The notes below the pieces were generated by a model. That model worked only from the letters and a program-made list of their open reading frames with translations. It did no database searches and was not told the DNA's origin. This document shows, in pieces, positions 1 through 6,892 of a stretch of 8,986 bases of DNA. The DNA comes from Dehalococcoidia bacterium. Its GTDB lineage: Bacteria > Chloroflexota > Dehalococcoidia > GIF9 > UBA5629. The translations under genes and the position numbers were made by a program. Position 1 is the stretch's first letter. The number at the start of each line of letters is the position of its first letter. The stretch is from NCBI GenBank assembly GCA_028715025.1, contig JAQTLG010000047.1:1-8986 (forward strand), in the 5' to 3' direction.

Positions 1-2
1 AG

Positions 3-95
3 GTGGCCAAGGTAGTGGTCTTCCTGGCTTCGGACGATTCGAGCTACGTGAACTGTGAAAACATCGTGGTGACCGGCGGTATGTACGCCGGATAA
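3..95 (+). CDS. short-chain dehydrogenase/reductase, C-terminal end (partial)
   Basis: Only the last 30 codons and the TAA stop are inside the window; the gene starts upstream. The visible tail contains VVFLASDDSSYV followed by NIVVTGG, the usual C-terminal pattern of classical SDR enzymes (a helix ending in FLaSd.as, then a strand ending in GG near the substrate pocket). These are NAD(P)H-dependent oxidoreductases of alcohols, hydroxyacyl-CoAs or ketones. The Rossmann fold and the catalytic Ser-Tyr-Lys lie outside the window, so substrate and cofactor cannot be judged. It ends 23 bp before the dehydratase gene on the same strand, so the two are probably cotranscribed. I infer that it performs a redox step in the same pathway. 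An enoyl-ACP reductase-like SDR or 3-oxoacyl reductase is equally possible. Confidence 0.8.
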   Translation: MAKVVVFLASDDSSYVNCENIVVTGGMYAG

Positions 96-106
96 TTGGA
101 TCCTTT

Positions 107-114
107 AAGGAGGT
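107..114 (+). promoter_or_regulatory. ribosome binding site that fixes the dehydratase start
   Basis: AAGGAGGT lies 4 bases before the ATG at 119, with 5 bases between its last core G and that ATG. A GTG at 113 in the same frame would overlap this motif and so is unlikely to be the real start. The ATG at 119 is preferred. Confidence 0.8.
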
Positions 115-118
115 GCCC

Positions 119-1597
119 ATGATTTCATCGATTGAATACCGCAAGCGCCTGAGCAAGATGAGGCGCAACATCTACAATAACGGTAAGCTGATCGATCGCG
201 ATTACAAGTACCTTCAGGGAGCAGCCAACGTACTTGCTAAAACCTATGACTTGGTCACCGATCCCGAATTCAAGCAGTACGAGGATCTGCTCACAGCCAC
301 CTCTCATCTCACGGGCGAGAAGATCAACCGCTTCAATCACATCCACCGCAGCATGCAGGACCTGCTGTCCAAGCAGCGGATGACCAGGCTCACGGCTCAC
401 CAGGTGGGCGGATGCATCGCCCGCTGTATGGGTATCGATTCCAGCAACGCCCTCTCCGTCATTACATATATGACAGACCAGAAGTACGGGACCGAGTACC
501 ACAAGAGGTTCGAGAAGTGGCTGCGGGACTTTCAGACCAATGACCGAACTTGCTGCTGCGCACAGACGGACGTCAAGGGCAACCGGCCCTGGAGGCCGCA
601 TGAGCAGAAGGATCTGGACCTGTACGTACGCGTGGTTGAAAAGAAGAGCGATGGAATAGTGGTACGCGGGGCCAAAGTGCACAATTCCTTTGCCCCGGTG
701 GTGGAGCAGATAAATGTCATACCCACCCGCGCCCTCACCAAAGAGGAGGGCGACTGGGCAGTGGCGTTCAATATACCCGCTGATGCCGAAGGTGTTAAAC
801 AGATAGTCAGCATAGCCATGCCGGATGTGCCCAAAGGCTACGACGGCCCCGGACCCTGGGGCGGAGCAGACTCAATGACTATTTTCGACAACGTATTTGT
901 CCCCTGGGACAACGTCTTCCTCTGTGGTGAGCCCGATATGGGTGGCTATCTGGCGCTGATGTTCGCTCTCTACCATCGCCATAGTTACACCGGCTGCAAG
1001 CCAGCTATGACGGATGTGCTGACAGGGGCCACTGCGCTGATGGCCGAGGTCAACGGTATCGAGAAGGAGCACCACGTAAAAGAGAAGCTGGCTGAGCTGA
1101 TCTGCACATCTGAGCTCTGCTATGGAACCGGCATCGCCGCAGCCATAAACGCCACACAATCGCCCTCCGGCACCTGGGTACCCGATATCACCTATTGCAA
1201 TGTCAGCCGCAGGCACGCCGGCCTCAATATCTATCACGAGTACGACATACTGGCCGACATCGCAGGAGGCATGCCTGCCACGCTCCCACGGCCTGAAGAC
1301 TGGGTAAGCGAGGAGACCAGGCCCTTTATCGAGAAATATATGGCTCGCAATCCCGAGGTGAACGTGCAGGACATACTGAAGGCCTTTGCCTGGGTGCAGG
1401 GCATAACATGTTCGGAGCTGGCCGGCGTCATGCAGTATGCAGGTGTCCACGGTGGTGGCTCGCCCAGGATGGAACAGATCGCCATCATGGGCGCCTACAA
1501 CATGGAGAACACCAAGAATATCGCCAAGCGGCTGGCGGGCATCAAGACCGCAAAGCCCTACGCCTTCGATCGCCTGGGGAACACACCTGTGCTCTAA
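119..1597 (+). CDS. abfD: 4-hydroxybutyryl-CoA dehydratase-like [4Fe-4S]/FAD enzyme
   Basis: 492 aa from the ATG at 119, close to the 490 aa of Clostridium aminobutyricum AbfD. Family members use FAD and a [4Fe-4S] cluster to dehydrate 4-hydroxybutyryl-CoA to crotonyl-CoA through a ketyl-radical route, and also isomerise vinylacetyl-CoA. Seen here: C99-x3-C103, then H286-x6-C293, matching the known cluster ligands (Cys99, Cys103, His292, Cys299). Y290, K294 and E452 match the catalytic Tyr296, Lys300 and Glu455. The flavin-fold block AQTDVKGNRPW and the block FDNVFVPWDNVFL are typical of the wider HpaB/acyl-CoA dehydrogenase-like fold. Flavin-only HpaB monooxygenases lack the cysteine ligands, which argues against a 4-hydroxyphenylacetate hydroxylase. 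Three consecutive Cys (145-147) precede the AQTD block. The neighbouring CoA ligase supports a CoA-ester substrate. The gene symbol refers to the family; the exact substrate is not established, and some secondary active-site positions appear changed. Confidence 0.85.
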   Translation: MISSIEYRKRLSKMRRNIYNNGKLIDRDYKYLQGAANVLAKTYDLVTDPEFKQYEDLLTATSHLTGEKINRFNHIHRSMQDLLSKQRMTRLTAHQVGGCIARCMGIDSSNALSVITYMTDQKYGTEYHKRFEKWLRDFQTNDRTCCCAQTDVKGNRPWRPHEQKDLDLYVRVVEKKSDGIVVRGAKVHNSFAPVVEQINVIPTRALTKEEGDWAVAFNIPADAEGVKQIVSIAMPDVPKGYDGPGPWGGADSMTIFDNVFVPWDNVFLCGEPDMGGYLALMFALYHRHSYTGCKPAMTDVLTGATALMAEVNGIEKEHHVKEKLAELICTSELCYGTGIAAAINATQSPSGTWVPDITYCNVSRRHAGLNIYHEYDILADIAGGMPATLPRPEDWVSEETRPFIEKYMARNPEVNVQDILKAFAWVQGITCSELAGVMQYAGVHGGGSPRMEQIAIMGAYNMENTKNIAKRLAGIKTAKPYAFDRLGNTPVL

Positions 1598-1607
1598 TTC
1601 GGCTACG

Positions 1608-1636
1608 TTGAATACGAGGCCGAAATATGCTATATT
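1608..1636 (+). promoter_or_regulatory. candidate sigma70-type promoter for the ligase-livGF unit
   Basis: A -35-like TTGAAT (1608-1613; 4 of 6 consensus) is followed after exactly 17 bases by a -10-like TATATT (1631-1636; 5 of 6). The predicted start near 1643 would give a leader of about 24 bases carrying the ribosome binding site of the ligase. It lies in the only sizeable gap (69 bp) among the plus-strand genes, so the ligase, livG and livF could be transcribed separately from the dehydratase. A 6-bp inverted repeat (TTCGGC 1598-1603, GCCGAA 1619-1624) overlaps the -35 region. It has no T tract and does not look like a terminator. Confidence 0.5.
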
Positions 1637-1666
1637 GGCTTAATTCAAAGGTTGAGGAGGTAAGTT

Positions 1667-3373
1667 GTGTCGAATAAAGGCATCTATGAAGCGAGGCCGT
1701 GGCTGAAGTTCTATGCGAAAGGTGTTCCGGCCGACGTAGTTATCCCTGAGAAATCGGTAGTCCAGACCATAGATGAAACGACCGAGAAATTCAAAGATAA
1801 GACGGCTGTCATATTTTACGGACAGAAAATAAGCTACCGTGAGCTGCGGGACCAGATCGACAGGTTCGCCACCGCCCTCTGCGACCTCGGGGTTAAAAAG
1901 GGCGACAAGGTGGCTCTGCTTCTCCTCAACTCACCACAATTTATAATAGCCTATTTCGGTGCACTCAAGGCCGGAGCAATTGTCACTGCCATCAGCCCTG
2001 TATACGTGAGTCCCGAGATCAAGCACCAGATACTTGACAGCGGTGCTACCACCATCGTATGCCAGGATATACTGTGGGAGAATGTGGAAAGGGCCGGAGT
2101 CAAGCTGGACCGGGTTATACTGACCAATATCGCCGAGTACCTGCCGGCATTGAAGAAGTTCCTGGGCAAAAGCATGCTGCGCGCAGTATACCAGAAGATG
2201 TCGGCCCCTCCGCCGGAGATATTCAAACGGGAGGGATTTTACCAGCTGCAGGACCTGATTAAGAAATATCCACCCAAGCCTCCCAAGATCGAGTTTAACA
2301 TACATGAGGATCTTGTCTCCCTGCCCTATACCGGCGGCACCACAGGCTTGCCCAAGGCCGCTATGATTACACACTTCGACCTGGTCGCCGCGCAGCACAT
2401 CGCCCAGATATTCTGGGGAGATCTAGTGCAGCCGGGCAAAGAGGTGGTCATCGGTTACCTGCCCTTCTACCATATCTATGGCCAGTCGGTAGTTATGTCA
2501 GGTTCCATGACGCAGGGCTATACCCTTGTGATATTCACCACACCTGACCTCGATGATATCCTCAACGCCATCGAAAGCTACGGGGCAACCATATTCTACA
2601 GCGTCCCGGCGCTGTTTGAAGTGCTGCGAGACTACCACAGGACGGATCGCGTCAACTGGAAAAAGCTGAAGGTCCTTGTGTCGGGCGCCGACGCCCTGCT
2701 GGAAGATACGGCCAGGGGATGGGAGAAACGCACCGGCGTTAAAATACACGAAGGCTGGGGCATGACCGAGACCACCTCGGTCGGCATAGTCAGCCCCTAC
2801 GGCAGGCCCAAGATCGGCTCATTCGGGGTACCAATGTCGGGTTGTGTGGCAGGCATCTTGGATCCAGCTAAAGATGAATTCCTGCCCCTGGGTGAAACAG
2901 GTGAGCTTGCCTTTAAAGGCCCGCAGATAGCCAAGGGCTACTGGAACAAGCCTGAGGATACCAAATTGATGTTTGTGGAGATAGATGGAGAGACCTGGGT
3001 GAGGACGGGCGACCTCGCCAGGATGGACGAGGAGGGATATTTTTATTTCTACGATAGAAAAAGGGACATGATCAAGTATAAGGGATTGGCCGTATTCGCC
3101 CGCGAGGTGGAGGAGGTGCTGACAAGCCATCCACAGATTAAAGAGGCCGGTGTTATCGGTGTAGCCGACCCCGACGTGGGAGAGAAGGTTAAAGCCATAG
3201 TTGTGCTGGAGACGGAGGCCAGGGGAAAGGTGACCGAACAGGACATCCTCGTGTATACCATGGAACGGCTGGCCCACTACAAGTGTCCAAAGATCGTTGA
3301 ATTCAGGGGCGAGGTCCCCAAGACCGATGTCGGCAAGGTGTCAAGGCGCGAACTCAGAGAGGAGGATCTCTAA
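1667..3373 (+). CDS. AMP-forming acyl-CoA synthetase (ligase)
   Basis: 568 aa, GTG start at 1667, preceded by GAGGAGGT with 6 bases of spacing. It belongs to the adenylate-forming (ANL/FadD-like) family: carboxylate + ATP + CoA gives acyl-CoA + AMP + PPi, in the cytoplasm. Visible motifs in order: phosphate-binding loop YTGGTTGLPK (221-230), YLPFYHIYG (264-272), adenine-binding GWGMTET (363-369), the ribose-binding Asp in TGDLA (D449), the hinge region DRKRDMIKYKG (463-473), and the catalytic Lys K557 in PKTDVGKVSRREL near the C-terminus. All key residues are present, so it should be active. Length and motifs fit medium/long-chain fatty-acid or aromatic-acid CoA ligases; the acid is not predictable by eye. 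It stops one base before livG, so it is very likely in the same operon, suggesting it activates the acid that the transporter imports or a product of it. Confidence 0.92.
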   Translation: MSNKGIYEARPWLKFYAKGVPADVVIPEKSVVQTIDETTEKFKDKTAVIFYGQKISYRELRDQIDRFATALCDLGVKKGDKVALLLLNSPQFIIAYFGALKAGAIVTAISPVYVSPEIKHQILDSGATTIVCQDILWENVERAGVKLDRVILTNIAEYLPALKKFLGKSMLRAVYQKMSAPPPEIFKREGFYQLQDLIKKYPPKPPKIEFNIHEDLVSLPYTGGTTGLPKAAMITHFDLVAAQHIAQIFWGDLVQPGKEVVIGYLPFYHIYGQSVVMSGSMTQGYTLVIFTTPDLDDILNAIESYGATIFYSVPALFEVLRDYHRTDRVNWKKLKVLVSGADALLEDTARGWEKRTGVKIHEGWGMTETTSVGIVSPYGRPKIGSFGVPMSGCVAGILDPAKDEFLPLGETGELAFKGPQIAKGYWNKPEDTKLMFVEIDGETWVRTGDLARMDEEGYFYFYDRKRDMIKYKGLAVFAREVEEVLTSHPQIKEAGVIGVADPDVGEKVKAIVVLETEARGKVTEQDILVYTMERLAHYKCPKIVEFRGEVPKTDVGKVSRRELREEDL

Positions 3374-3374
3374 A

Positions 3375-4145
3375 ATGGCCGCCTTTTTCGAAGTGGAGAA
3401 CGTAACCAAGCACTTCGGCGGCCTTGTCGCTGTGAACAACGTCAGCTTTCAGGTGGCGCAGGATGAGATCGTCGGCCTGATAGGCCCCAACGGCGCCGGC
3501 AAGACGACCCTCATACGCTGCCTGCTGGGAATTCTCAAGCCGGACTCCGGTACCATCCGATTCAAGGGTGAGGATATAACCAAGCGCCGTCCCTGGGAGA
3601 TCGTTCAACGCGGCATGGTGGGTACCTTCCAGGTAGTCAAGCCCTTCCGGCACCTGCCCATCATAGCCAATGTAATGGTCGGCTGTCTCTGCCCCAGGAT
3701 CAGCAAACGCGGCGAATGGGTAAAACGGGCCGAGATCAAGGCTCGTGACGCCCTGGAATTCGTGGGCATTGCCGATCTTGCACTCGAGCCTGCCTCCATA
3801 TTATCGCACGGCGACCTCAAGCGTCTGGAGGTGGCGAGGGCCATCGCCACCGAGCCGGAGCTGATGCTGCTGGATGAGCCGTTCGGAGGTCTGAACCCGG
3901 CGGAAACCGAGCTCGTGGCCCGTTCCATCAAGAGGCTGCACAAGGGCGGACGTTTCGGCCGGCTGCACAGCGAGGGCCCGGCCATGCTCATCATAGAACA
4001 CAAACTCAGCGAGCTGATGAAAATAGTGGACCGCGTGATCGTGCTTAACTTCGGCGAGGTGCTTGCGCAGGGTACGCCCGATGAGATATCCAGGGACAAG
4101 AGTGTTATCGAAGCGTATACCGGCAAGGAGGTGCTCATTGCTTGA
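3375..4145 (+). CDS. livG: branched-chain amino acid-type ABC transporter ATPase (LivG-like)
   Basis: 256 aa from the ATG at 3375. An in-frame ATG at 3297 would add 26 residues overlapping the ligase and is rejected because AGGAGG at 3360-3365 sits 9 bases before 3375. It is the cytoplasmic ATPase that pairs with LivF to power LivH/LivM. Walker A GPNGAGKTT (37-45), Q-loop Q86, Walker B LMLLDEP (163-169) with D-loop GGLNPAE, and the switch His H209 in IIEHK are present. The signature motif reads LSHGDLKRLE (143-152) instead of the usual LSYGQQRRLE-like form. The segment between D-loop and H-loop has a short extra stretch rich in Gly and Arg (about 191-201). The usual LivG tail (VLNFGEVLAQGTPDEI) confirms the subfamily. 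The transported substrate may be an amino acid, urea, or a short or aromatic carboxylate; the family alone does not tell. Confidence 0.93.
   Translation: MAAFFEVENVTKHFGGLVAVNNVSFQVAQDEIVGLIGPNGAGKTTLIRCLLGILKPDSGTIRFKGEDITKRRPWEIVQRGMVGTFQVVKPFRHLPIIANVMVGCLCPRISKRGEWVKRAEIKARDALEFVGIADLALEPASILSHGDLKRLEVARAIATEPELMLLDEPFGGLNPAETELVARSIKRLHKGGRFGRLHSEGPAMLIIEHKLSELMKIVDRVIVLNFGEVLAQGTPDEISRDKSVIEAYTGKEVLIA
4125..4132 (+). promoter_or_regulatory. ribosome binding site that fixes a TTG start for livF
   Basis: AAGGAGGT inside the 3' end of livG is followed, 6 bases after its last core G, by TTG at 4138. No ATG or GTG in the livF frame has comparable spacing; the next upstream candidate (ATG at 4081, inside livG) has no such motif and would add residues foreign to the family. 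Confidence 0.75.
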
Positions 4146-4887
4146 TGTGAGAAACGTTACCGTGCGCTACGACACGGCCATGGTTCTGGATGATGCGAGT
4201 GTTCATGTCAAGGAGGGGGAATTGGTCGGGCTGGTCGGCCCTAACGGGGCCGGTAAAACAACACTGTTACGGGCTATAGTCGGATTAATCAACTGGGAAA
4301 AGGAGGTTCTGAAAGGGACCAGGGATGAAGACATAACTTTTACCGGGACTGTGGAATTCGATGGCAAGCGCATCGAAAAACTGCAGGCTTCGGAGATCGC
4401 CAAACTGGGCCTTATGCTTTGCCCGGAGCGCGGCCGGCCTTTTGTGGAAATGACAGTCGAGGATAACCTGCTGGCCGGGGCTTACCTGTGCAAGACTAAG
4501 AAAGAGGTTAGCGCCGGTCTCGCTAAAGTCTACTCTTTATTCCCCAGGCTCAAGGAGAGGCAGAAACAGGTATCCGGCACCTTATCGGGCGGGGAGCGCC
4601 AGATGCTGGCTATCGGCAGGTCGCTTATGCGCCGTCCTAAATTTATGCTGGTGGACGAGCCCTCCAGTGGCCTTGCGCCCAAGCTGAAAGAGGACCTTTT
4701 CAAGCGGGTTGAGGAGATTTACCACGACCTGGGTGTCACTATCCTTCTTGCAGAGCAGGACGTGAGCTTTACCTTCGCGTTGTCGGTCAGGAACTATGTG
4801 ATGTCGAGAGGACATATCATAGCTGAAGGTACAGCCAAAGAGTTGCTGAAAGACGAGACCGTCAGAAAGACCTACCTGGGCTTGTAA
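4138..4887 (+). CDS. livF: branched-chain amino acid-type ABC transporter ATPase (LivF-like)
   Basis: 249 aa from the TTG at 4138, overlapping livG by 8 bp, which suggests translational coupling. Protein begins MLDVRNVTVRY, as LivF proteins do. Walker A GPNGAGKTT (34-42), the LivF-specific block CPERGRPFVEMTVEDNL (95-111), signature LSGGERQMLAI (149-159, canonical), Walker B with D-loop FMLVDEPSSGLAP (169-181), and LLAEQDV (203-209), where LivF members typically carry Gln in place of the H-loop His. The end TYLGL is typical. A somewhat long acidic and basic insert (about residues 53-68) lies between Walker A and the TVEFDGK strand. It is the partner ATPase of LivG. It is the last gene of the plus-strand operon and runs convergently into livM 21 bp further on. 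Confidence 0.93.
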   Translation: MLDVRNVTVRYDTAMVLDDASVHVKEGELVGLVGPNGAGKTTLLRAIVGLINWEKEVLKGTRDEDITFTGTVEFDGKRIEKLQASEIAKLGLMLCPERGRPFVEMTVEDNLLAGAYLCKTKKEVSAGLAKVYSLFPRLKERQKQVSGTLSGGERQMLAIGRSLMRRPKFMLVDEPSSGLAPKLKEDLFKRVEEIYHDLGVTILLAEQDVSFTFALSVRNYVMSRGHIIAEGTAKELLKDETVRKTYLGL

Positions 4888-4908
4888 ATATCCTGCCCGA
4901 TAACAACC
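4888..4908. other. 21-bp convergent gap between livF and livM
   Basis: The stops of livF (plus) and livM (minus) are separated by 21 bp. I see no GC-rich hairpin followed by a T tract on either strand in or near the gap. The only nearby symmetry is the short GGAGCTCAGCTCC palindrome (4914-4926) inside the 3' end of livM. The two transcripts may therefore run into each other or end by Rho. Confidence 0.5.
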
Positions 4909-5982
4909 TTAGTGGAGCTCAGCTCCGCATGCTCTGCACTCTTTCCTCCATGATGCATTGGAAAGCTTGCATCGCGGGCATTCGCGCTCCAACTTGTCCC
5001 TGACCCATACCGCAAATCCCTCCGGCATGAATAGCAGGATAATTATGACCAGGAAAGAGAAGATGAGAAAGCGCAGGTCGGAGAACATGATATCGGATCC
5101 AGGCCAGACGGGTACGCCGAACTGGCGCAGTAGCTCCATCAGGGGAAACAGTATATAAACGCCCACAACCGCCCCGTAAATGCTGACTATGCCCCCGAAG
5201 ACCGTCCATATAATAGCCTGGAATGAGAGCATGAGATCCAGCGTGGCAGGGCCCGCGATCCGCAGGAAATGCGCATATAATCCACCGGCCAGACCGGCGA
5301 AGAAGCCGCCGATAATGAAGGCCAGCAGCTTGTAACGTATGGTGTTGATGCCCGTAGCGCGTGCGGCGATCTCGTCCTCGCGGATGGCGTGGAGGATGAT
5401 ACCTATCCTGACAAAACCGCTCTTGGCATCAACCAGCTTCCACATGATGAATACGGATACAATCATGGCAACAAGCGCTATATAATATTCGGCCATCCGG
5501 GAGCCGGCCAGGGCCGGAAGGCCGGATATGCCATGCTCACCGCCGGTAAAATCAGGGAACGCCTTGATCACTCCCAGCAAAATGAGGGGCATGGCCAGCG
5601 TGACCAGCGACAGATACGGGCCCCTCAGCCTGAGGGCAGGCAGGCACATCAGCATCCCGGCCAGCGTAGCCGCCACAGCCCCGATGGGTATTGTTGCCCA
5701 GGGTTGTAGCCCCAGATTCTTGCTGAGCAAGGCCGCCGTGTACGCTGCAACACCGAAGAAAAATGCATGACCGAAATTGATCTGTCCGGTATAGCCGGAG
5801 ATGAAATCCCAGCTTACGGCAAAGATCACGAAGATGTTGACGAGGATGAGTATAAATAATATGTACGATTCCTGGGTGAGAAGGGGGATAAAAAACAGCG
5901 TTATTAAAAAGATGAATGCTATGAGCCTGCCCGGTATGGCGAATATATCGCCCTGTATATCTTTGAACAGCCTCCTTAACAC
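4909..5982 (-). CDS. livM: branched-chain amino acid-type ABC permease (LivM-like) with C-terminal zinc ribbon
   Basis: 357 aa, GTG start at 5982 immediately after the livH TAG stop (no gap); GAGGAG lies 9 bases upstream. It is an inner-membrane permease subunit forming the channel with LivH. About nine hydrophobic segments are visible (roughly 19-38, 41-60, 72-88, 93-117, 122-142, 166-184, 218-240, 252-285, 301-321). Family landmarks are SGYTGQINFGHAFFFGVAAY (62-81), LRLRGPYLSLVTLA (117-130), and the cytoplasmic ATPase-coupling loop HAIREDEIAARATGIN (198-213). The permease normally ends just after the final MPEG (319-322). Here about 35 more residues follow, containing CPRC (335-338) and CRAC (349-352), that is C-x2-C-x10-C-x2-C, a zinc-ribbon pattern on what should be the cytoplasmic side. 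The ribbon is in frame and well formed, so it is probably real; its function is unknown. Confidence 0.92.
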   Translation of the reverse strand: MLRRLFKDIQGDIFAIPGRLIAFIFLITLFFIPLLTQESYILFILILVNIFVIFAVSWDFISGYTGQINFGHAFFFGVAAYTAALLSKNLGLQPWATIPIGAVAATLAGMLMCLPALRLRGPYLSLVTLAMPLILLGVIKAFPDFTGGEHGISGLPALAGSRMAEYYIALVAMIVSVFIMWKLVDAKSGFVRIGIILHAIREDEIAARATGINTIRYKLLAFIIGGFFAGLAGGLYAHFLRIAGPATLDLMLSFQAIIWTVFGGIVSIYGAVVGVYILFPLMELLRQFGVPVWPGSDIMFSDLRFLIFSFLVIIILLFMPEGFAVWVRDKLERECPRCKLSNASWRKECRACGAELH

Positions 5983-6855
5983 CTATAGTCTCTCCTCTTC
6001 GAAGACTATGCCGAAAAGCCCCTCGGGCCTGACCACCAGCAGTATCACCATGACCAGCAGGGCGATAGCTCCTCGCAGGAACGCGCCCCCCGGCAGGTAA
6101 AAAACCACTGCCGCTTCAACCAGCCCTATGATAAAAGCGCCAATCACGCTGCCCTTAATGCTGCCCAGGCCTCCCAACACAACGATGGCCATGATCATAA
6201 CCAGCGGATTCATCCACATATATGGATAAACAACCCAGAGCGGCGCCACCACGATGCCGGCGATAGCTGCCAGCGCCGCAGCAATGCCCATGGCGATAAG
6301 CAGTATCTGTGATACGTTGATGCCCATCAGGTTGGCCACCTCGGTATCCTGGGCGGTAGCCCTGATAGCGATGCCCAGTTTTGTCCTGGTCAGCAGTAAC
6401 CATATGGCGACCAGCACCACTGCAACAACAGCGATCGTAAGCAGATGCTGATATGAGATCTTGACACCCAGCACTTCGATAAAACCCGGGATGAGCGTAG
6501 GCGCTTCCCTGAAGTGTGCGCCGAAAGCCAGAACCATGCATTCCTGGAAGATAGTGGCCAGCGCAAGTGTAATCAGCATAACGGTCACTTCATGTTCCCG
6601 TATCCTGTCGATGAACAGCTTATAGCTCGCCAGTCCTATGACAACCGTGGCAACCAGGGATATAAGGATGGCTGTGAATACATCCAGCCCCAGCCTGTAA
6701 GTTGTATAGAACATTCCGTAGGCGGCCAGCATGAGGAATGATGTGTGCGCCAGGTTCACCATACGGGCTACACCGAAGATGAGGGAAAATCCGACTGCCA
6801 GTAGAGCATAAACCCCACCCGTTACCAGCGCCTGTATTACAAAGGCCTGAAACAT
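5983..6855 (-). CDS. livH: branched-chain amino acid-type ABC permease (LivH-like)
   Basis: 290 aa, ATG at 6855 with only a weak purine-rich ribosome binding site (TAGGTAAG region). It is an inner-membrane permease of the LivH family and heterodimer partner of LivM. The start MFQAFVIQALVTGGVYALLA and the block GFSLIFGVARMVNLAHTSFL (22-41) are classic LivH. Hydrophobic segments are near 8-30, 38-52, 60-80, 91-112, 136-155, 184-208, 216-253 and 262-277. The coupling loop LGIAIRATAQDTEVANLMGI (160-179) contacts the ATPases. VVLGGLGSIKGSVIGAFIIG (225-244) and the end RPEGLFG are conserved family features. Length is normal. It lies 204 bp downstream of the binding-protein gene on the same strand and abuts livM, so J-H-M expression order is kept. 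A candidate promoter of its own lies just upstream. Confidence 0.93.
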   Translation of the reverse strand: MFQAFVIQALVTGGVYALLAVGFSLIFGVARMVNLAHTSFLMLAAYGMFYTTYRLGLDVFTAILISLVATVVIGLASYKLFIDRIREHEVTVMLITLALATIFQECMVLAFGAHFREAPTLIPGFIEVLGVKISYQHLLTIAVVAVVLVAIWLLLTRTKLGIAIRATAQDTEVANLMGINVSQILLIAMGIAAALAAIAGIVVAPLWVVYPYMWMNPLVMIMAIVVLGGLGSIKGSVIGAFIIGLVEAAVVFYLPGGAFLRGAIALLVMVILLVVRPEGLFGIVFEEERL

Positions 6856-6892
6856 CGCTTACCTACACCATCCCATCAACTAAAATTTATTT

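Noticed and set aside
125..1488. Minus-strand open frames opposite the dehydratase gene
   Set aside because: They have no ribosome sites or recognisable domains, and overlap a protein with complete catalytic motifs.
119..1597. 4-hydroxyphenylacetate 3-monooxygenase (HpaB) identity for the dehydratase-like gene
   Set aside because: The Cys-x3-Cys and His-x6-Cys cluster ligands plus the catalytic Tyr/Lys/Glu are present; flavin-only HpaB enzymes lack these.
3297..3374. Upstream ATG for livG at 3297
   Set aside because: The extra 26 residues overlap the ligase and resemble no LivG N-terminus; the ribosome site fits the ATG at 3375.
4914..4926. GGAGCTCAGCTCC palindrome as a terminator for livF or livM
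   Set aside because: The loop is too small for the full stem, there is no T tract, and it lies inside the coding end of livM.
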